A DNA stretch of 64,000 nt from contig CM055063.1 in the NCBI GenBank assembly GCA_029204045.2, forward strand, positions 33,838,810 to 33,902,809, in the 5' to 3' direction. Shown one piece after another: positions 1-9,439 of the stretch. Positions within the stretch are counted from its first letter, which is position 1. Each line of letters opens with the position of its first letter. The notes beneath the pieces are model-generated. The model was not told the DNA's origin. It saw only the letters and a program-made list of their open reading frames with translations, and did no database searches. The position numbers and the translations under genes are program-made. This DNA comes from Tillandsia leiboldiana (Eukaryota > Streptophyta > Magnoliopsida > Poales > Bromeliaceae).

Positions 1-2
1 TT

Positions 3-221
3 ACTCCGACACATTCCACTGGAAAGAAACCTTGTGTCGGCACCTCGGCCTCACCGTCTCAACAAGCATCAGAACAAAGGCGAATGTCTGAAGAACTCGA
101 GATCATAACGGCATCTCAAATTACATTGACCAAGAAAGTAAATTCAATGAGGAAATTGATCAAGAACATGTTCACTAAAATGGGATTTAGTGCGTCTGAA
201 GATTCAGACTCCGTTAACTGA
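3..221 (+). CDS. 3' end of Sirevirus ORF3 (post-pol ORF), partial
   Basis: The frame starting at base 3 is open for 72 codons from the window edge and stops at TGA 219-221; no start is visible. The C-terminus is rich in Gln, Glu, Arg and Lys, with a likely coiled coil followed by an acidic Ser/Asp tail. It aligns by eye with the C-terminus of ORF3 in SireB (13793-14350): both have a Gln-Arg-Arg step, a helical stretch with Arg-Lys pairs, then an Asp/Ser-rich end. That agreement between two copies argues for a real protein. In Sireviruses the ORF in this place is often called env-like; nothing in this fragment shows a membrane function. Confidence 0.6.
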   Translation, partial: TPTHSTGKKPCVGTSASPSQQASEQRRMSEELEIITASQITLTKKVNSMRKLIKNMFTKMGFSASEDSDSVN

Positions 222-1011
222 TTTTTGCTTTAACAGTTTTTGTGCAGGATTTTATCCTTTTAGACTTTAGTTCAGCTTTTAGGACTTACTTTTAGTTCTA
301 GTTCTTATTTTTCGGAACAATTTTTGAAATCTTTAACTCTCCTTAAATTTTTGTGTTTTTGGCTAATTTTGTGACAAAAAGGGGGAGAGAGTTGTTGAGA
401 ACTTTGAACAATGAATGATGTACATCAAGGTAAGTATGATCTCAACTTCAACTTGAGGTTTTTCAGCTATATGAATGCATGCCTCGACTAACTATTTGCT
501 AACTATTTGGGCATGTAATATAACTAACAAGTTGATGTTCACTAACAAGTTTGTGACACTTGGTTTTTGATTGCATAGAAGATATGTTGGTTCTTAACTC
601 TGATCAATTACATATCTATATATATATATTAGTTTGTCACAAACATGTTCATGACATTTGGTTTTTACGTGTAAAGAAGATATGTTGGTGTTTATTTAAC
701 TATGATCAGTTTACATATCTGAATATAAATGTCATGGTAAGTATAAATGAGTTTAAACTTCATCTCTGTTTGTGGTTTTTGAATAGTACAAAATTCTTGA
801 GGTATCTAACGATTTCTTTTGTCAAGAATGATTTCTTTTTGCAGAGAGTACAGATGTCTAAGTCTAGAGTCTGTTTTAGGAGTTTAACTCATGTATTGTA
901 TTTTGGATCTCCATTGTAAATTTTTGTTGTATGGTGATAGCAACAAAAATATCTTTTTGAATTTTCTTTAGTGGATCTTTGTTTTGTCACGAAACCGCCA
1001 AAGGGGGAGAT
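222..1011 (+). other. 3' internal non-coding region of SireA with two polypurine tracts
   Basis: AT-rich sequence between the ORF3 stop and the 3' LTR. A polypurine tract abuts the LTR (1000-1011, AAAGGGGGAGAT). A second, similar tract lies at 374-390 (AAAAAGGGGGAGAGA core). Both follow a short TTTTGTCAC-like or TTGTGAC motif. The same pair of tracts occurs in SireB and is multiplied in N1 and N2. Polypurine tracts prime plus-strand DNA synthesis. An open frame at 560-919 has no family features and is treated as chance. Confidence 0.65.
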
Positions 1012-1238
1012 TGTTACGGAATTTGAGTTGGCGTAGTTTCGTGAAAGTCTCAAGTCTTGAAGATTGAAGGTAAAGAAAGTTGGATCATTTAACTCAATCT
1101 CAAGAAAGAAGAATTCAAAAGGATCAGGTATGTTTAACTAAAGAATTTGTGTGATCCGAATACTTCTTGTAGTGTAGAAACACTTGGAAGAATCTTTCAT
1201 TGCATAAAAATCAAAAACTGGACTTGGGACATGTTCAG

Positions 1239-1460
1239 GATCCGGATCAGGTTGTTCGATCCGGATCCCGAAGGTGGTTCGTTCATACTTCGTCGCAATC
1301 CGGATCGTAGTCTCTTGATCCGGATCCCGAACGTTGATGTTTGGTGAACTGTATGAACGATCCGGATCGTAGTCACATGATCCGGATCCCGAACCTTCGT
1401 TTTTCTGGAATTGGCTGTTTTGTTATGACGATCCGGATCCTAGTTATCACGATCCGGATC
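1239..1460 (+). promoter_or_regulatory. Array of eight CCGG palindromes upstream of the SireA TATA box
   Basis: Eight copies of GATCCGGATC or near variants lie within 220 bases, the first at 1239-1248 and the last at 1451-1460, ending 66 bases upstream of the TATA box. Copies alternate between forms followed by CCGAA and by GTAG. Their position suggests binding sites for a dimeric host transcription factor. The CpG inside each palindrome makes methylation sensitivity likely, but that is inference. Confidence 0.7.
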
Positions 1461-1525
1461 GCCGTCCGTAAAAATCCAGAAATGGCAGGTTTTTGATTCT
1501 TATCTCCTTCCTAGGGTTTCTAACC

Positions 1526-1533
1526 TATAAATA
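1526..1533 (+). promoter_or_regulatory. TATA box of the SireA LTR
   Basis: TATAAATA preceded by CTAGGGTTTCTAACC. The same box and flank occur in SireB, N1 and N2 in the matching place. Transcription should start about 30 bases downstream, near 1555-1560. Confidence 0.75.
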
Positions 1534-1810
1534 CACCCTATGACTCCTTTTCTAGGGTGAATCGACATAGCCGTCATTTTCTTGTATCATCTTATACGGC
1601 TATAGATCCACATATAGAGAAGAAAGGAAATCATTAGAGAATACTCTATGTTTCTTCATCTATATTGATTAGTTTGATTCTAGGTTTTCATACTCACATC
1701 TTGAGTTGAATCAAACTAATGAATACTTAGATGGTATTTCCGATCTATCTTTGATCTAAGTATTCGGCGGATCATCACCACCCAAAAACAACGATTTACC
1801 CCAAAAATCG

Positions 1811-1998
1811 GCGCGTGGATTCGCGTGTCCTTGTGGATTCAAGGTTCAATCGCTCTCGTGGATTCGGAGCGAGGCACGTTCGTGGATTCGAACGGTGCTA
1901 TTGGGTGAAGACCGTGGATTCGGTCGGACGTCGTGGATTCGACGTTGGACGCCGTGGATTCGGCGTTGGGCGCAGATCGTGGATTCGAGAAGCGTCTG
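1811..1998 (+). repeat. Array of eight hairpins with constant TGGATT loop (SireA LTR)
   Basis: Each unit is a short inverted repeat around the hexamer TGGATT. Left arms and their partners: CGCG 1812-1815, CCTTG 1829-1833 / CAAGG, CGCTC-T-CG 1851-1858 (one bulged base), CGTTCG 1877-1882 / CGAACG, GACCG 1910-1914 / CGGTC, ACGTCG 1928-1933 / CGACGT, ACGCCG 1949-1954 / CGGCGT, and a weak eighth (TCG 1977-1979 with outer CAGA/TCTG). Stems differ but pair, while the loop is constant. The array lies about 250-440 bases downstream of the predicted start, inside the long RNA leader. Confidence 0.8.
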
Positions 1999-2288
1999 GA
2001 GCGAGCGGAGAAGATCCTCTAGGAGCGTATGGAAAAGGTTGAGTCGTAAGTGTGTACGGTAAATCACCTTGTACGTGTTTTAATTCTAGTGGATTTCTGC
2101 CGTGTTATCGGTCCCGTGGTTTTTTACTCCGGTGATGGAGTTTTCCACGTAAAAATCTTGCGTGTTATTTTATTTTCCGCATTGGGTTTTATCGCAACGA
2201 TTTTTGGAGTGTTTATACGTTTACACCTATTCACCCCCCTCTAGGTGTTTCTTCCCCTATTTAGATCCGTATTATATACGACCCAACA

Positions 2289-3440
2289 CCATGTCGTGTG
2301 GATGGGCAGAAAATGAGCCGATTTCGTCAATCGATCCACTATGACCCATATCGCGTCGTGTCCTTGTTGCGATCGGGGAAATCCAGTCACGAAGTCCATG
2401 GTAATCCGTTCCCATTTCCATTCCAGTATGGGCAATGGTTGTAGTTTCCCCGCCAGGCGCTGGTGTTCAGCCTTCACTTGTTGGCATACCAGACAATGTG
2501 CCACAAATTTCATCACGTCCCCCTTCAATTTAGGCCACCAAAAGGTCTGCATAAGGTCTTTATACATCTTCGTACCACCGGGATGCACAGCGTAGGGAGC
2601 ACTATGCGCTTCTGTCAGAATTTCTTTCTTTATTTTCGGTACGTCGGGCACACGGATTCGTCCCCGGAACCTTATTGCGTTATCCGTGCCAATCATAAAA
2701 TCGCCCCCTTGTTCCGAAGACATTCTGTCCCGCACAAGTTGCAATTGTGTGTCCATTGTCTGGCCTTCCAAGATCCTCTCGATCAAAGTAGGCTTAACTA
2801 CTAAGGACAGAAGTTGCGTAACCGTACAAGCCGGCACTACCTCTAGTCTCAATTGCGAGAACTCCGTAATTAGACGATTCTATTGGGTAAAGGCGCTCAT
2901 CGTTGTTTCTGCTGTCTGCCCCTTCCGGCTCAAGGCGTCGGCCACCACATTTGCCTTTCCGGGGTGGTAATGGATAGACAGATCGTAGTCTTTTAGTACC
3001 TCCAACCACTGCCTTTGCCGTAAATTCAACTCCTTTTGTGTGAACAAGTACTAAAGGCTCTGGTGATCGCAAAACACATTGCAGTGCGCTCCGTAAAGAT
3101 AATGTCTCCAGAGCTTTAGAACAAACATGACTGCTGCGAGCTCCAAGTCGCGTGTAGGGTAGTTCTGCTCGTATTCCTTGAGAAACCTTCACGAAGCGTC
3201 TAAAGTACCCCGCTGATCCTAAGAAACTTCGGATCTCAGTCACCGTTGTTGGTCGGGGCCAGTTGGTCACCGCTTTTACCTTCCTCGGGTCCACCGCTAT
3301 TCCCAACGCTGAGACTATGTGCCCCAAAATGTCTACATCGCGGAGCCAGAACTCACACTTCTTGAGTTCGGCATACAATTTCTGGTCCCGGAGGGTCTCG
3401 AGGATTACTCACAAGTGTTCCTCGTTGGCGTCTATATACC
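2289..3440 (-). pseudogene. pol: G5 pol remnant: end of reverse transcriptase, RNase H, integrase N-terminal half
   Basis: From 3440 downward the reverse-transcriptase thumb and connection region is readable (motifs LKKCEFWL and GYFRRFV), then frameshifted RNase H pieces (KLWRHYLYG near 3100). From 2852 a long frame carries the integrase zinc-binding region (CLVCQQVKAEH) and the first catalytic Asp (TMDFVTG). The frame runs to the SireA insertion right after the SAHFLPIHTTW region. The catalytic reverse-transcriptase palm is absent because the copy is cut at 3440. Stops and frame changes make it non-functional. It was closest by eye to the G4 integrase at 46135-46680. Confidence 0.8.
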
Positions 3441-4284
3441 TCCCAAGCCATACATGTTGTCCGCCACTTACTACATCTCCACCAGCCTCAACCTCCTTGT
3501 TATGGGTAGCAGAAACAACCGCCACGAGATTGGGTTTTTCGCTCCCATCTCGAAGGTTTCCCGCTATCCCAACATGGGAGCTTCGACCTCACGCATACTT
3601 GCCCCTCGGTACGAGGTTCGGCTGTGGCCCTAAGTCCGCAGACCTACGTGGTATGGTTTGAACCTAAGTCTACCCATGTCACTCGCGTTCGTCACGCCGG
3701 TGGGGCCGCTCCTTGCTGTGGCGTGAGCCTCCTAACCGGTTGCAGTGGTGCCCCCCCCCAACAGACCTGTTAGAGTAACCCCTTACAGTCCTCTGGTAGT
3801 TTGACTTTCTGTTAGTCACTGCTCGATGGCGGCGTGGGTGCCGGGTGGTAGGGTTCTAGATCAGGTGGCCGGGTCTACCGAAACGCGAAGGGAACTACTC
3901 GACTACCCTTCCCCTGACCTCTTGCCAGCGGTAGGGGAAAGAACGGTAGGTCGTAGACGTCCACCCGAGTACAGTTTGCACGTTTTGGCGTGCCTAGTTC
4001 CCGGAACGCACCAGGGACTTAGTTCGGTCAATTACTGCTTCAAGATCGCTGTGACAGTCGATTCTGAGTGCCACGCCAAATACCCCAAGCAAGGTCTTTC
4101 CCCAGCCCTTAGTGCACAAGAATTTTGCTCACCCTTGCAGGCTGGGGAGGGCTTAGCTAGAGGCCTTTGAGGGTCTCTCCCCACCGTTCGAATGCATCTA
4201 CCTCTAAGGTGGGATTCAGGAAAACGGAGAGGAGAGAAAGGGGAAGGAGGATTTTCCTAACAACTTTGGGTAGGGCGGAAGACA

Positions 4285-4343
<59 letters not shown>

Positions 4344-4412
4344 ATAGGAGTGGGACGCTCTGATGTGATATGTAATCCTAGTTCGAAGAGAAACTAAAAG
4401 AATTAGCTGTTA
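3441..4412. other. Unassigned stretch inside G5
   Basis: This stretch takes the place where protease and most of reverse transcriptase should be. I recognise no retrotransposon motif in six frames and no clear terminal repeats. It may be a rearranged piece of G5 or a small insertion. It ends with a GA microsatellite. Confidence 0.4.
4284..4339 (+). repeat. GA microsatellite
   Basis: About 27 near-perfect GA repeats, with one AAAG interruption near 4301. Confidence 0.9.
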
Positions 4413-5138
4413 TTACTCCTTCCGGGACATTGCGTCCTCTATCGGGTCGGCTCGGGGGACCCGACCACAACCCTTGGGCCAACGGCGCACGACATGACGG
4501 GGCAGGGATCCGGAATCGTCGTAATCTACTTTGAGTTGACTGTCAGGTATGTTCTCCTGCGGGGCGGGGGCTGCGGTGTTACCCCGTTCCTCTCGCCGCG
4601 GTGCTGTCAGGGTAGTCGCCGGTCTCTGGAGGCAGGAGGCACTGAAGTGGCCCGGCTTGCCACAACGAAAACAGTGGTTGTACCTCCACGGACAACTGGT
4701 CACTTGATGTACCCTTTCGCAGATGATGCAAGGCTTCCCCCGTGGTTCTAGTTCTCCCGTCGGTGCACCGCTGATTTCCTGCTCCGTCTTCGGGCGTTTG
4801 GTTGTTCGGCCTCCCTGGAAAAGGTCCTCCTCAGGATAGGGGTGGGGACGCCTCAGGCCCCGATAGAGTCCAGGGTGCCCCTGCTGGGCACGAGCGTCGG
4901 CAAGCTCCCGCTCCACCCATGTGGCTGTGTCGACCGCCTCTCGAAAAGTGGGTAATCCTGCCGTCGGTATCCCATGAAGAGTGTCGCCCCTTGCGCTGTA
5001 AACGATGCGGTCAGTGCCACCAATGTCTTGTGTCAATAAGCACATCCGTTCGGTAAGCGTTAGCAGTTGTCCAGCCACTGCGCGCAACTGGTTTTGGAGT
5101 AGACGGTTTGGCGCGGCTGCCGAGCCCATCCCATCCAT
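4413..5138 (-). pseudogene. gag: G5 gag remnant with CCHC zinc knuckle
   Basis: A 241-codon open stretch. It keeps an N-terminal helical segment (near residues 10-30), a segment matching the end of the Gag capsid domain (TATWVERELADARAQ region, around residue 70) and a nucleocapsid part with CIIC followed by the knuckle CFRCGKPGHFSASC. The central capsid domain is missing between the first two parts, which points to an internal deletion. It lies about 240 bases inside the primer-binding site, closer than in G1-G3, so sequence upstream of gag is also lost. Gag would form the particle and bind the RNA. Confidence 0.7.
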
Positions 5139-5379
5139 TTCTGTGCAGCTGGTTGAAAATCAAATCCGGCTATTATCTGTGCATACAAAGAAACCGCGTC
5201 AACCCTAGGCTTAACAGATCTAGTTCCCCGACCTACGAGTACACCGGGACTCTATCCCCTTTCCCTGCACACACACTCGCGCTCTACGCACCTACGCCTT
5301 GGTTATCACACTGGTTAGTTGCTTGTGGCATTGCCTTTTGTGGATGTTGGACACCGACTTCCGTGGTTAAAGTCATTTT

Positions 5380-5391
5380 TCTCTGATACCA
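5380..5391 (-). other. Primer-binding site of G5 (initiator tRNA-Met)
   Basis: The minus strand reads TGGTATCAGAG, complementary to the 3' end of plant initiator tRNA-Met, seven bases inside the LTR end at 5399. Confidence 0.8.
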
Positions 5392-5398
5392 TATAATC

Positions 5399-6048
5399 TG
5401 TCACGCCCCGGAGGTACTAAATGAGCGAAAAAGCGTGTATCTTTTTTTTTTTGTGAAATCAACCTCGCCACCGGTGCGCGCCAAACCCGCCACATATACA
5501 AAGTCACTCCACTAACGGACGGAGTCTCCTTTGTATATGTACGTTGTTTCAAATACGACTCATACTTTAACCATGCAGTCACGATGATACCAAAAGGATA
5601 GATCACAATTAATCAAGAACACAATTAATGCAACAAGAAAGAAAGGATAAATCCACAGGTTTGGAAAACAGTGTCCACACAACACCCGGTGTTAAAAACA
5701 TTTTCGCAAATACCTTTTAGGCGGCAACATAACTTGAAAGGATAAATCCACGGGTTTGGAAAGCAGTGCCCACATGACACTTAGTTTGCAAACGTTTTCG
5801 AAGTCATTTTGTTATTTGAAAACATGCCGCATACAAGTATGAGATAACGCAATAAAGATGTCACCACTAAGTTAAGATCTCAACCCAACATCCACAATTG
5901 CTCTACCAACAAATAATCACTAACCTACTAACCAAAAGCAAAAGAGATAACCGAAAGTAAATAAGACATATGACTGCCTCAAGCGGCTAAGATCCTCTAA
6001 ACGCGGTCTCACCATCGTCCCGGTTCCCACCCCTGTTCGGACCGATAC
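5399..6048 (-). repeat. 5' LTR of G5, 3' portion
   Basis: Starts (plus strand) TGTCACGCCCCGG, the reverse of the GCGTGACA end shared by the gypsy LTRs here. It is homologous to the LTR edge at 63357-64000 and to the end of the G4 LTR (55440-55879). The minus-strand sequence near 6020 keeps a GATGGTGAGA splice-donor-like motif matching the G4 LTR at 55260. It is cut at 6048 by the solo LTR and resumes at 9440. Confidence 0.8.
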
Positions 6049-7284
6049 TGTGAGGACCCAAATTCCCACTTATGAGATTTCCGTTGGTTTAGTGGCCTTT
6101 GGGAGTGTTTGTGCGCGTGTCGGGCCCAAGAAATGGAATTGTGGTGCAATTTGGGATTTATTTGCATCACTGGAGGCCTGCGTGGTGTGTCGGCGTGTTT
6201 GCGCGCAATTTGGACACAAGTGTTGGACTTTGGGCTTAAAAGGAGATCCCGTGGGAAATTGGAGGACTCGTCGAGTGTTTAGAAGTGATTTCGCGCGACA
6301 CGGATGTCAAATTTGGACTCCGGGCGAAGTTTGGATAAAAGATCACCTCTCCGGTTGCCTTCGGGAATTTTTAGAGTTGGAATTTGGCAAATCGGACTTC
6401 AGAATTGGACCCCGCGCGGAAACCGGATCAAATGGGCTATCCTGGGGCATTCGGCAAATTTTTGGTTGAGAATTTGGAGAATCGGACATCGTTTTTGGAT
6501 TCAGCGCGCGAAATCGTTGAGAATGGACTATTTATTTGTTTGATTTGGAGCCCGGATGAATTGCGCGTTTTTCGAGGCGGCGCGGCACGAGTTTCGAGAC
6601 GTGCGCGTTTTTCGGAGTGTGTCGCGGCACAAATCCCGAGGGCGTACGGATCGGGATGGCGCGCTAGGCAGGCGCGCTTGGGAAACGCGCTTGCGGAGTG
6701 GGGCGCATGCGGGGGGGGCCGCCACGTGGCGGGCCCCCACTGGCGCCCGCTCGGGCGCGCGGGGGCATGCGCCCGTGTGGCGCGCTGGTGTCCCGCGCCT
6801 GCGCGGGCACGGTGTCACGCGCCCGTGTGGCGCGCGGGCTGCGTGCCCGCGTGGCGTGCAGGGGCGCGGCCACGTGGCTGGCGCGCGGTCGCCTGCTCCT
6901 CGTGCACCGCTTTTGTGCCGTGGGCCGGCGGCTGGGGGGCCTGGATTGGCCGGTGCACCGTGGACCGGTGCACCGTGGACCATCCCCCTTTTTCCCTCCT
7001 CTTCTTCTTCTTCTTTCTCCCCCGCACACCGTTTTCTTCCCTTCTTTTCCTTCTTCTTCAACCGAGCGGGTGGGAGAGTGAGGGAGGAGATGGTGGGATG
7101 TGCGGCATGGCGTCGTGGGCCTCGTGGAGCGTGCGGGGTCGCCGGCGGAGCGTTTCGGCGGTGGCGGCGTAGTCGGGTAGGTCCCGTGTGCTAATTTTTA
7201 CAGTGTTTTTGGCACAGTTTAGAGCTTTTTTTGGACTGTAAATTGACCCTCTTGCTCTTATCTGTGTTTGGGACCGTGTTACTG

Positions 7285-7575
7285 CACCGTTTTGCGTGCG
7301 GTCTCCAGCACCGTGCACCATTTTGCGTGCGGACTCCGTTTGGCGTGCGGATTCTGGCACCGTGCTTCGTTTTGCGTGCGGTCTCCGGCACTGTGCACCG
7401 TTTTGCGTGCGGACTCCGTTTTGTGTGCGGTCTCCGGCACCGTGCACCGTTTTGCGTGCGGACTCTGTTTGGCGTGCGAATTCTGGCACCGTGCTCCATT
7501 TTGCATGTGGACTCTGGCAGCGGGCATCGTTTTGCGTGCGTACTCCGGCAGCGGGCATCGTTTTGCGTGCGAATC
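7285..7575 (+). repeat. Minisatellite in the solo LTR with 31- and 49-base units
   Basis: Eight units start TTTTGCGTGCGG or close to it. Some are 31 bases (ending GGCACCGTGCACCG-like). Others are 49 bases, made of an 18-base half unit plus the 31-base unit. Later units change to GGCAGCGGGCATCG. The repeats create overlapping open frames on both strands that I do not consider genes. Confidence 0.85.
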
Positions 7576-8009
7576 GCGTGGAGGCCAATTGCAAGTGTCT
7601 ACAAGCAATTGGTGGCAAATCGAGGTGGGTGGCCTTATCTCCAAGTTTTATGGACTGTACAGTAATTCTACTGATGTAGGACTATACATGATAGTTTATT
7701 TTCTTGTATAGCATGCCATATTGTAGGAATTGTTATTCACTTTATCATCTGTTCATATAGCTATCTTGGAACTTGACCTAGCACCCCCGTCATATGTTGC
7801 ATGTGCAACCAGACCAATAGAAAACCCTCACTTGGGCTAGGGTTATTTATGTTTAGACACCCACACTGTTTTTCTATTCCTGGACATAGTGTTATCCTCG
7901 CCCGGGTAGTGGGTCGAGAGGTCGGGACTGTCTTTTAGTGTGGGATGCATTTGCACTCGTGCTGGGGAGCAGAGTGGAGTCTGGTAGTTGTAGTGGGTTG
8001 CTTATTCGT

Positions 8010-8170
8010 GCCGGGAGCCGTTTGGGTAAACGGTAGTCCCGGGAGGTCTTGTATCCCTGTTGTGCTATCGTGGGAGGGAGCCGTTGAGCAGACGGTAGTC
8101 CCAGGCCGTCGAGTATCTTCCGGTCAGTGTTGTTGGGAACCGTTGTGGTTGACGGTGGTCCGAGGTCGTT
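8010..8170 (+). repeat. Tandem units that are themselves inverted repeats (solo LTR)
   Basis: Three units of about 60 bases each contain GGGA(G/A)CCGT...ACGGT(A/G)GTCC. In the first the core is CCGTTTGGGTAAACGG (8018-8033), a perfect 6-bp stem with a 4-base loop, wrapped by GGGA/TCCC. A related unit sits in the scrap at 11255-11285. Confidence 0.65.
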
Positions 8171-8831
8171 GAGTGTTGTCCGACCAGTATTGTTAGCCTG
8201 AGTTGTGGGTCGTTCCTGGCTGTGGAGTACCTCCAGCCAGTGTGCTTTGTGCTGCGAGCTGTTGGAGAGGCTAGTGTCTCGTGTTTCATTCGAGCTGATC
8301 AGCTGAGTCGTCGAGAGTGCTCCGACTGTTGGGCGAGATATTTGGGGATCTTGAGTCCTACCGTTCTGAGAGTGAGCGTGGATCTTGGCTATAGCCTGCT
8401 TATGCCAATGTTTGATACTCTATGCCGCGCTGTTTTCCTCAGTTGGAGTCGCGTCCCTGAGATGCCGCTGTGGATACGATGGTTGGCCTGTTGAGGCAGT
8501 TTTCCGCAGTGGATGCAACGATGGGCCTGTTGAGGCAGTTTTGCGTGAGGGGTGAGTTAGTCGGACAGGACGCCCCACGTAAATCCCGTCCTCATGCGGA
8601 TGTGTGGTAGTGGGCAGGTGCGTTCCTAGTCGACAGGCGCAGGCTTGACTGGACCCTATGAGGCAGTCAGTTCGATTGGGTCGATTGAGCACCTTAGGTG
8701 CGTGTGGTCACATTTACTTTTATCTGTTCCACTTTTTGAGCATCAAGATAGAGGCATGGTAGCTGTAGAGTAGCTCCAGCTTTTCTTGTTCAGATTTCAT
8801 TCCACTGTTATCTTTTGCCTCTAGTAGACTT

Positions 8832-8922
8832 AGTGGGCAGACCGTTGGGCTTGTTGATGGCACCCACTGAGAACTACTGTGGGAAGTAGTTCTCACACCC
8901 GTCGTGGTGTCTTTTTCCCCAG
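8832..8922 (+). other. Double stem-loop followed by splice-acceptor-like site (solo LTR)
   Basis: Stem A pairs AGTGGG (8832-8837) with CCCACT (8863-8868). Stem B is a perfect 10-bp hairpin, GAGAACTACT (8869-8878) with AGTAGTTCTC (8885-8894). A polypyrimidine tract and CAG (CTTTTTCCCCAG, ending 8922) follow. The same layout is present in G1, G2 and G3 LTRs with different stem B sequence. Confidence 0.6.
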
Positions 8923-9439
8923 GAACTTCTTCTCCTGTTCCTGTTGCTCCAGTTGCTGATCCTTCTGACCGAGACGAGGGAGTCGCGAGCTAGTTCCCTA
9001 CCCGTCGTTGGAGTGTAGCGGTACCCCTCCAGAGGAGAGCTTCAGTAGATTAGTTTACTTCTTTTTCCTCTGTTGAGAGACCTTTGTTGTGAGGTATAGA
9101 GTTGTACTTTATTTTACAGTTTGAGAGATTGATGTAGTGAGGATATTTGTTTTGAGAGCTCGTACACTGATGTTTTTATTGGAGATATCTCCCTTTTGGG
9201 TTTTTGTATCAGAGGACTTTTTATATGATCGAATTTGGGAGATGGATATTGTATTTATTTTCAGTTGTACAGTGTTTGGATTTTAGTTTTTAGTAGTTTA
9301 GTTTCAGCTCTGATATCTGTATACTGTAGTTGATTCTTTCTGCAGGTTAGACGCTTCGTCTGTACGGCAGTTTCCGTACAGATGGCGGATCTGTTAGCGA
9401 GCCCGGGTCGCAATTTCGACCCCAGGGCGTGACAGATAC

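Larger units (their letters stand above)
1..2288 (+). mobile_element. SireA: 3' part of a Sirevirus-like Ty1/copia element
   Basis: The segment holds the end of an extra ORF, a long AT-rich 3' non-coding stretch, a polypurine tract and a complete 3' LTR. Its LTR and 3' region match the minus-strand SireB element at 11822-17762, which carries copia pol; that match is why I call it copia. An extra ORF after pol and more than one polypurine tract are traits of the Sirevirus lineage. The 5' part lies outside the window. The LTR ends inside the integrase codons of the minus-strand gypsy element G5, so SireA inserted into G5. The five bases after it, CCATG, should be the target duplication. Confidence 0.85.
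1012..2288 (+). repeat. 3' LTR of SireA
   Basis: The 1277-bp LTR starts TGTTACGG directly after the polypurine tract and ends CCAACA, giving the TG...CA ends of retroviral LTRs. It holds, in order, a cluster of CCGG palindromes (1239-1460), a TATA box (1526-1533) and a hairpin array (1811-1998). The same order is seen in the LTRs of SireB, N1 and N2. Confidence 0.9.
6044..9439 (+). mobile_element. Solo LTR with target duplication GATAC
   Basis: The LTR (6049-9434, 3386 bp) begins TGTGAGGACCC and ends GGGCGTGACA, flanked by GATAC at 6044-6048 and 9435-9439. No internal region is present, so the full element was lost by recombination between its LTRs. Its interior matches the G1 LTR (17763-20804): the sequence near 6480 aligns with 17790, including a GGATTCAGCGCG stretch. 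It contains a GC-rich part (6560-6960), CT-rich promoter-like sequence (6975-7060), a minisatellite (7285-7575), an inverted-repeat array (8010-8170) and a double stem-loop (8832-8894). Open frames across it are side effects of the repeats. Confidence 0.88.

Noticed and set aside
560..919. 119-codon frame in the SireA 3' region
   Set aside because: AT-rich, Phe/Tyr/Ile-heavy composition; the matching region of SireB has no such frame.
1811..1998. CRISPR-like array (short repeats with variable spacers)
   Set aside because: Repeats of six to ten bases in a plant retrotransposon LTR, with spacers complementary across the repeat; this is a hairpin array, not CRISPR.
2241..2288. Continuation of the G5 integrase frame past 2288
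   Set aside because: The last codons read into the inserted SireA LTR and are not integrase.
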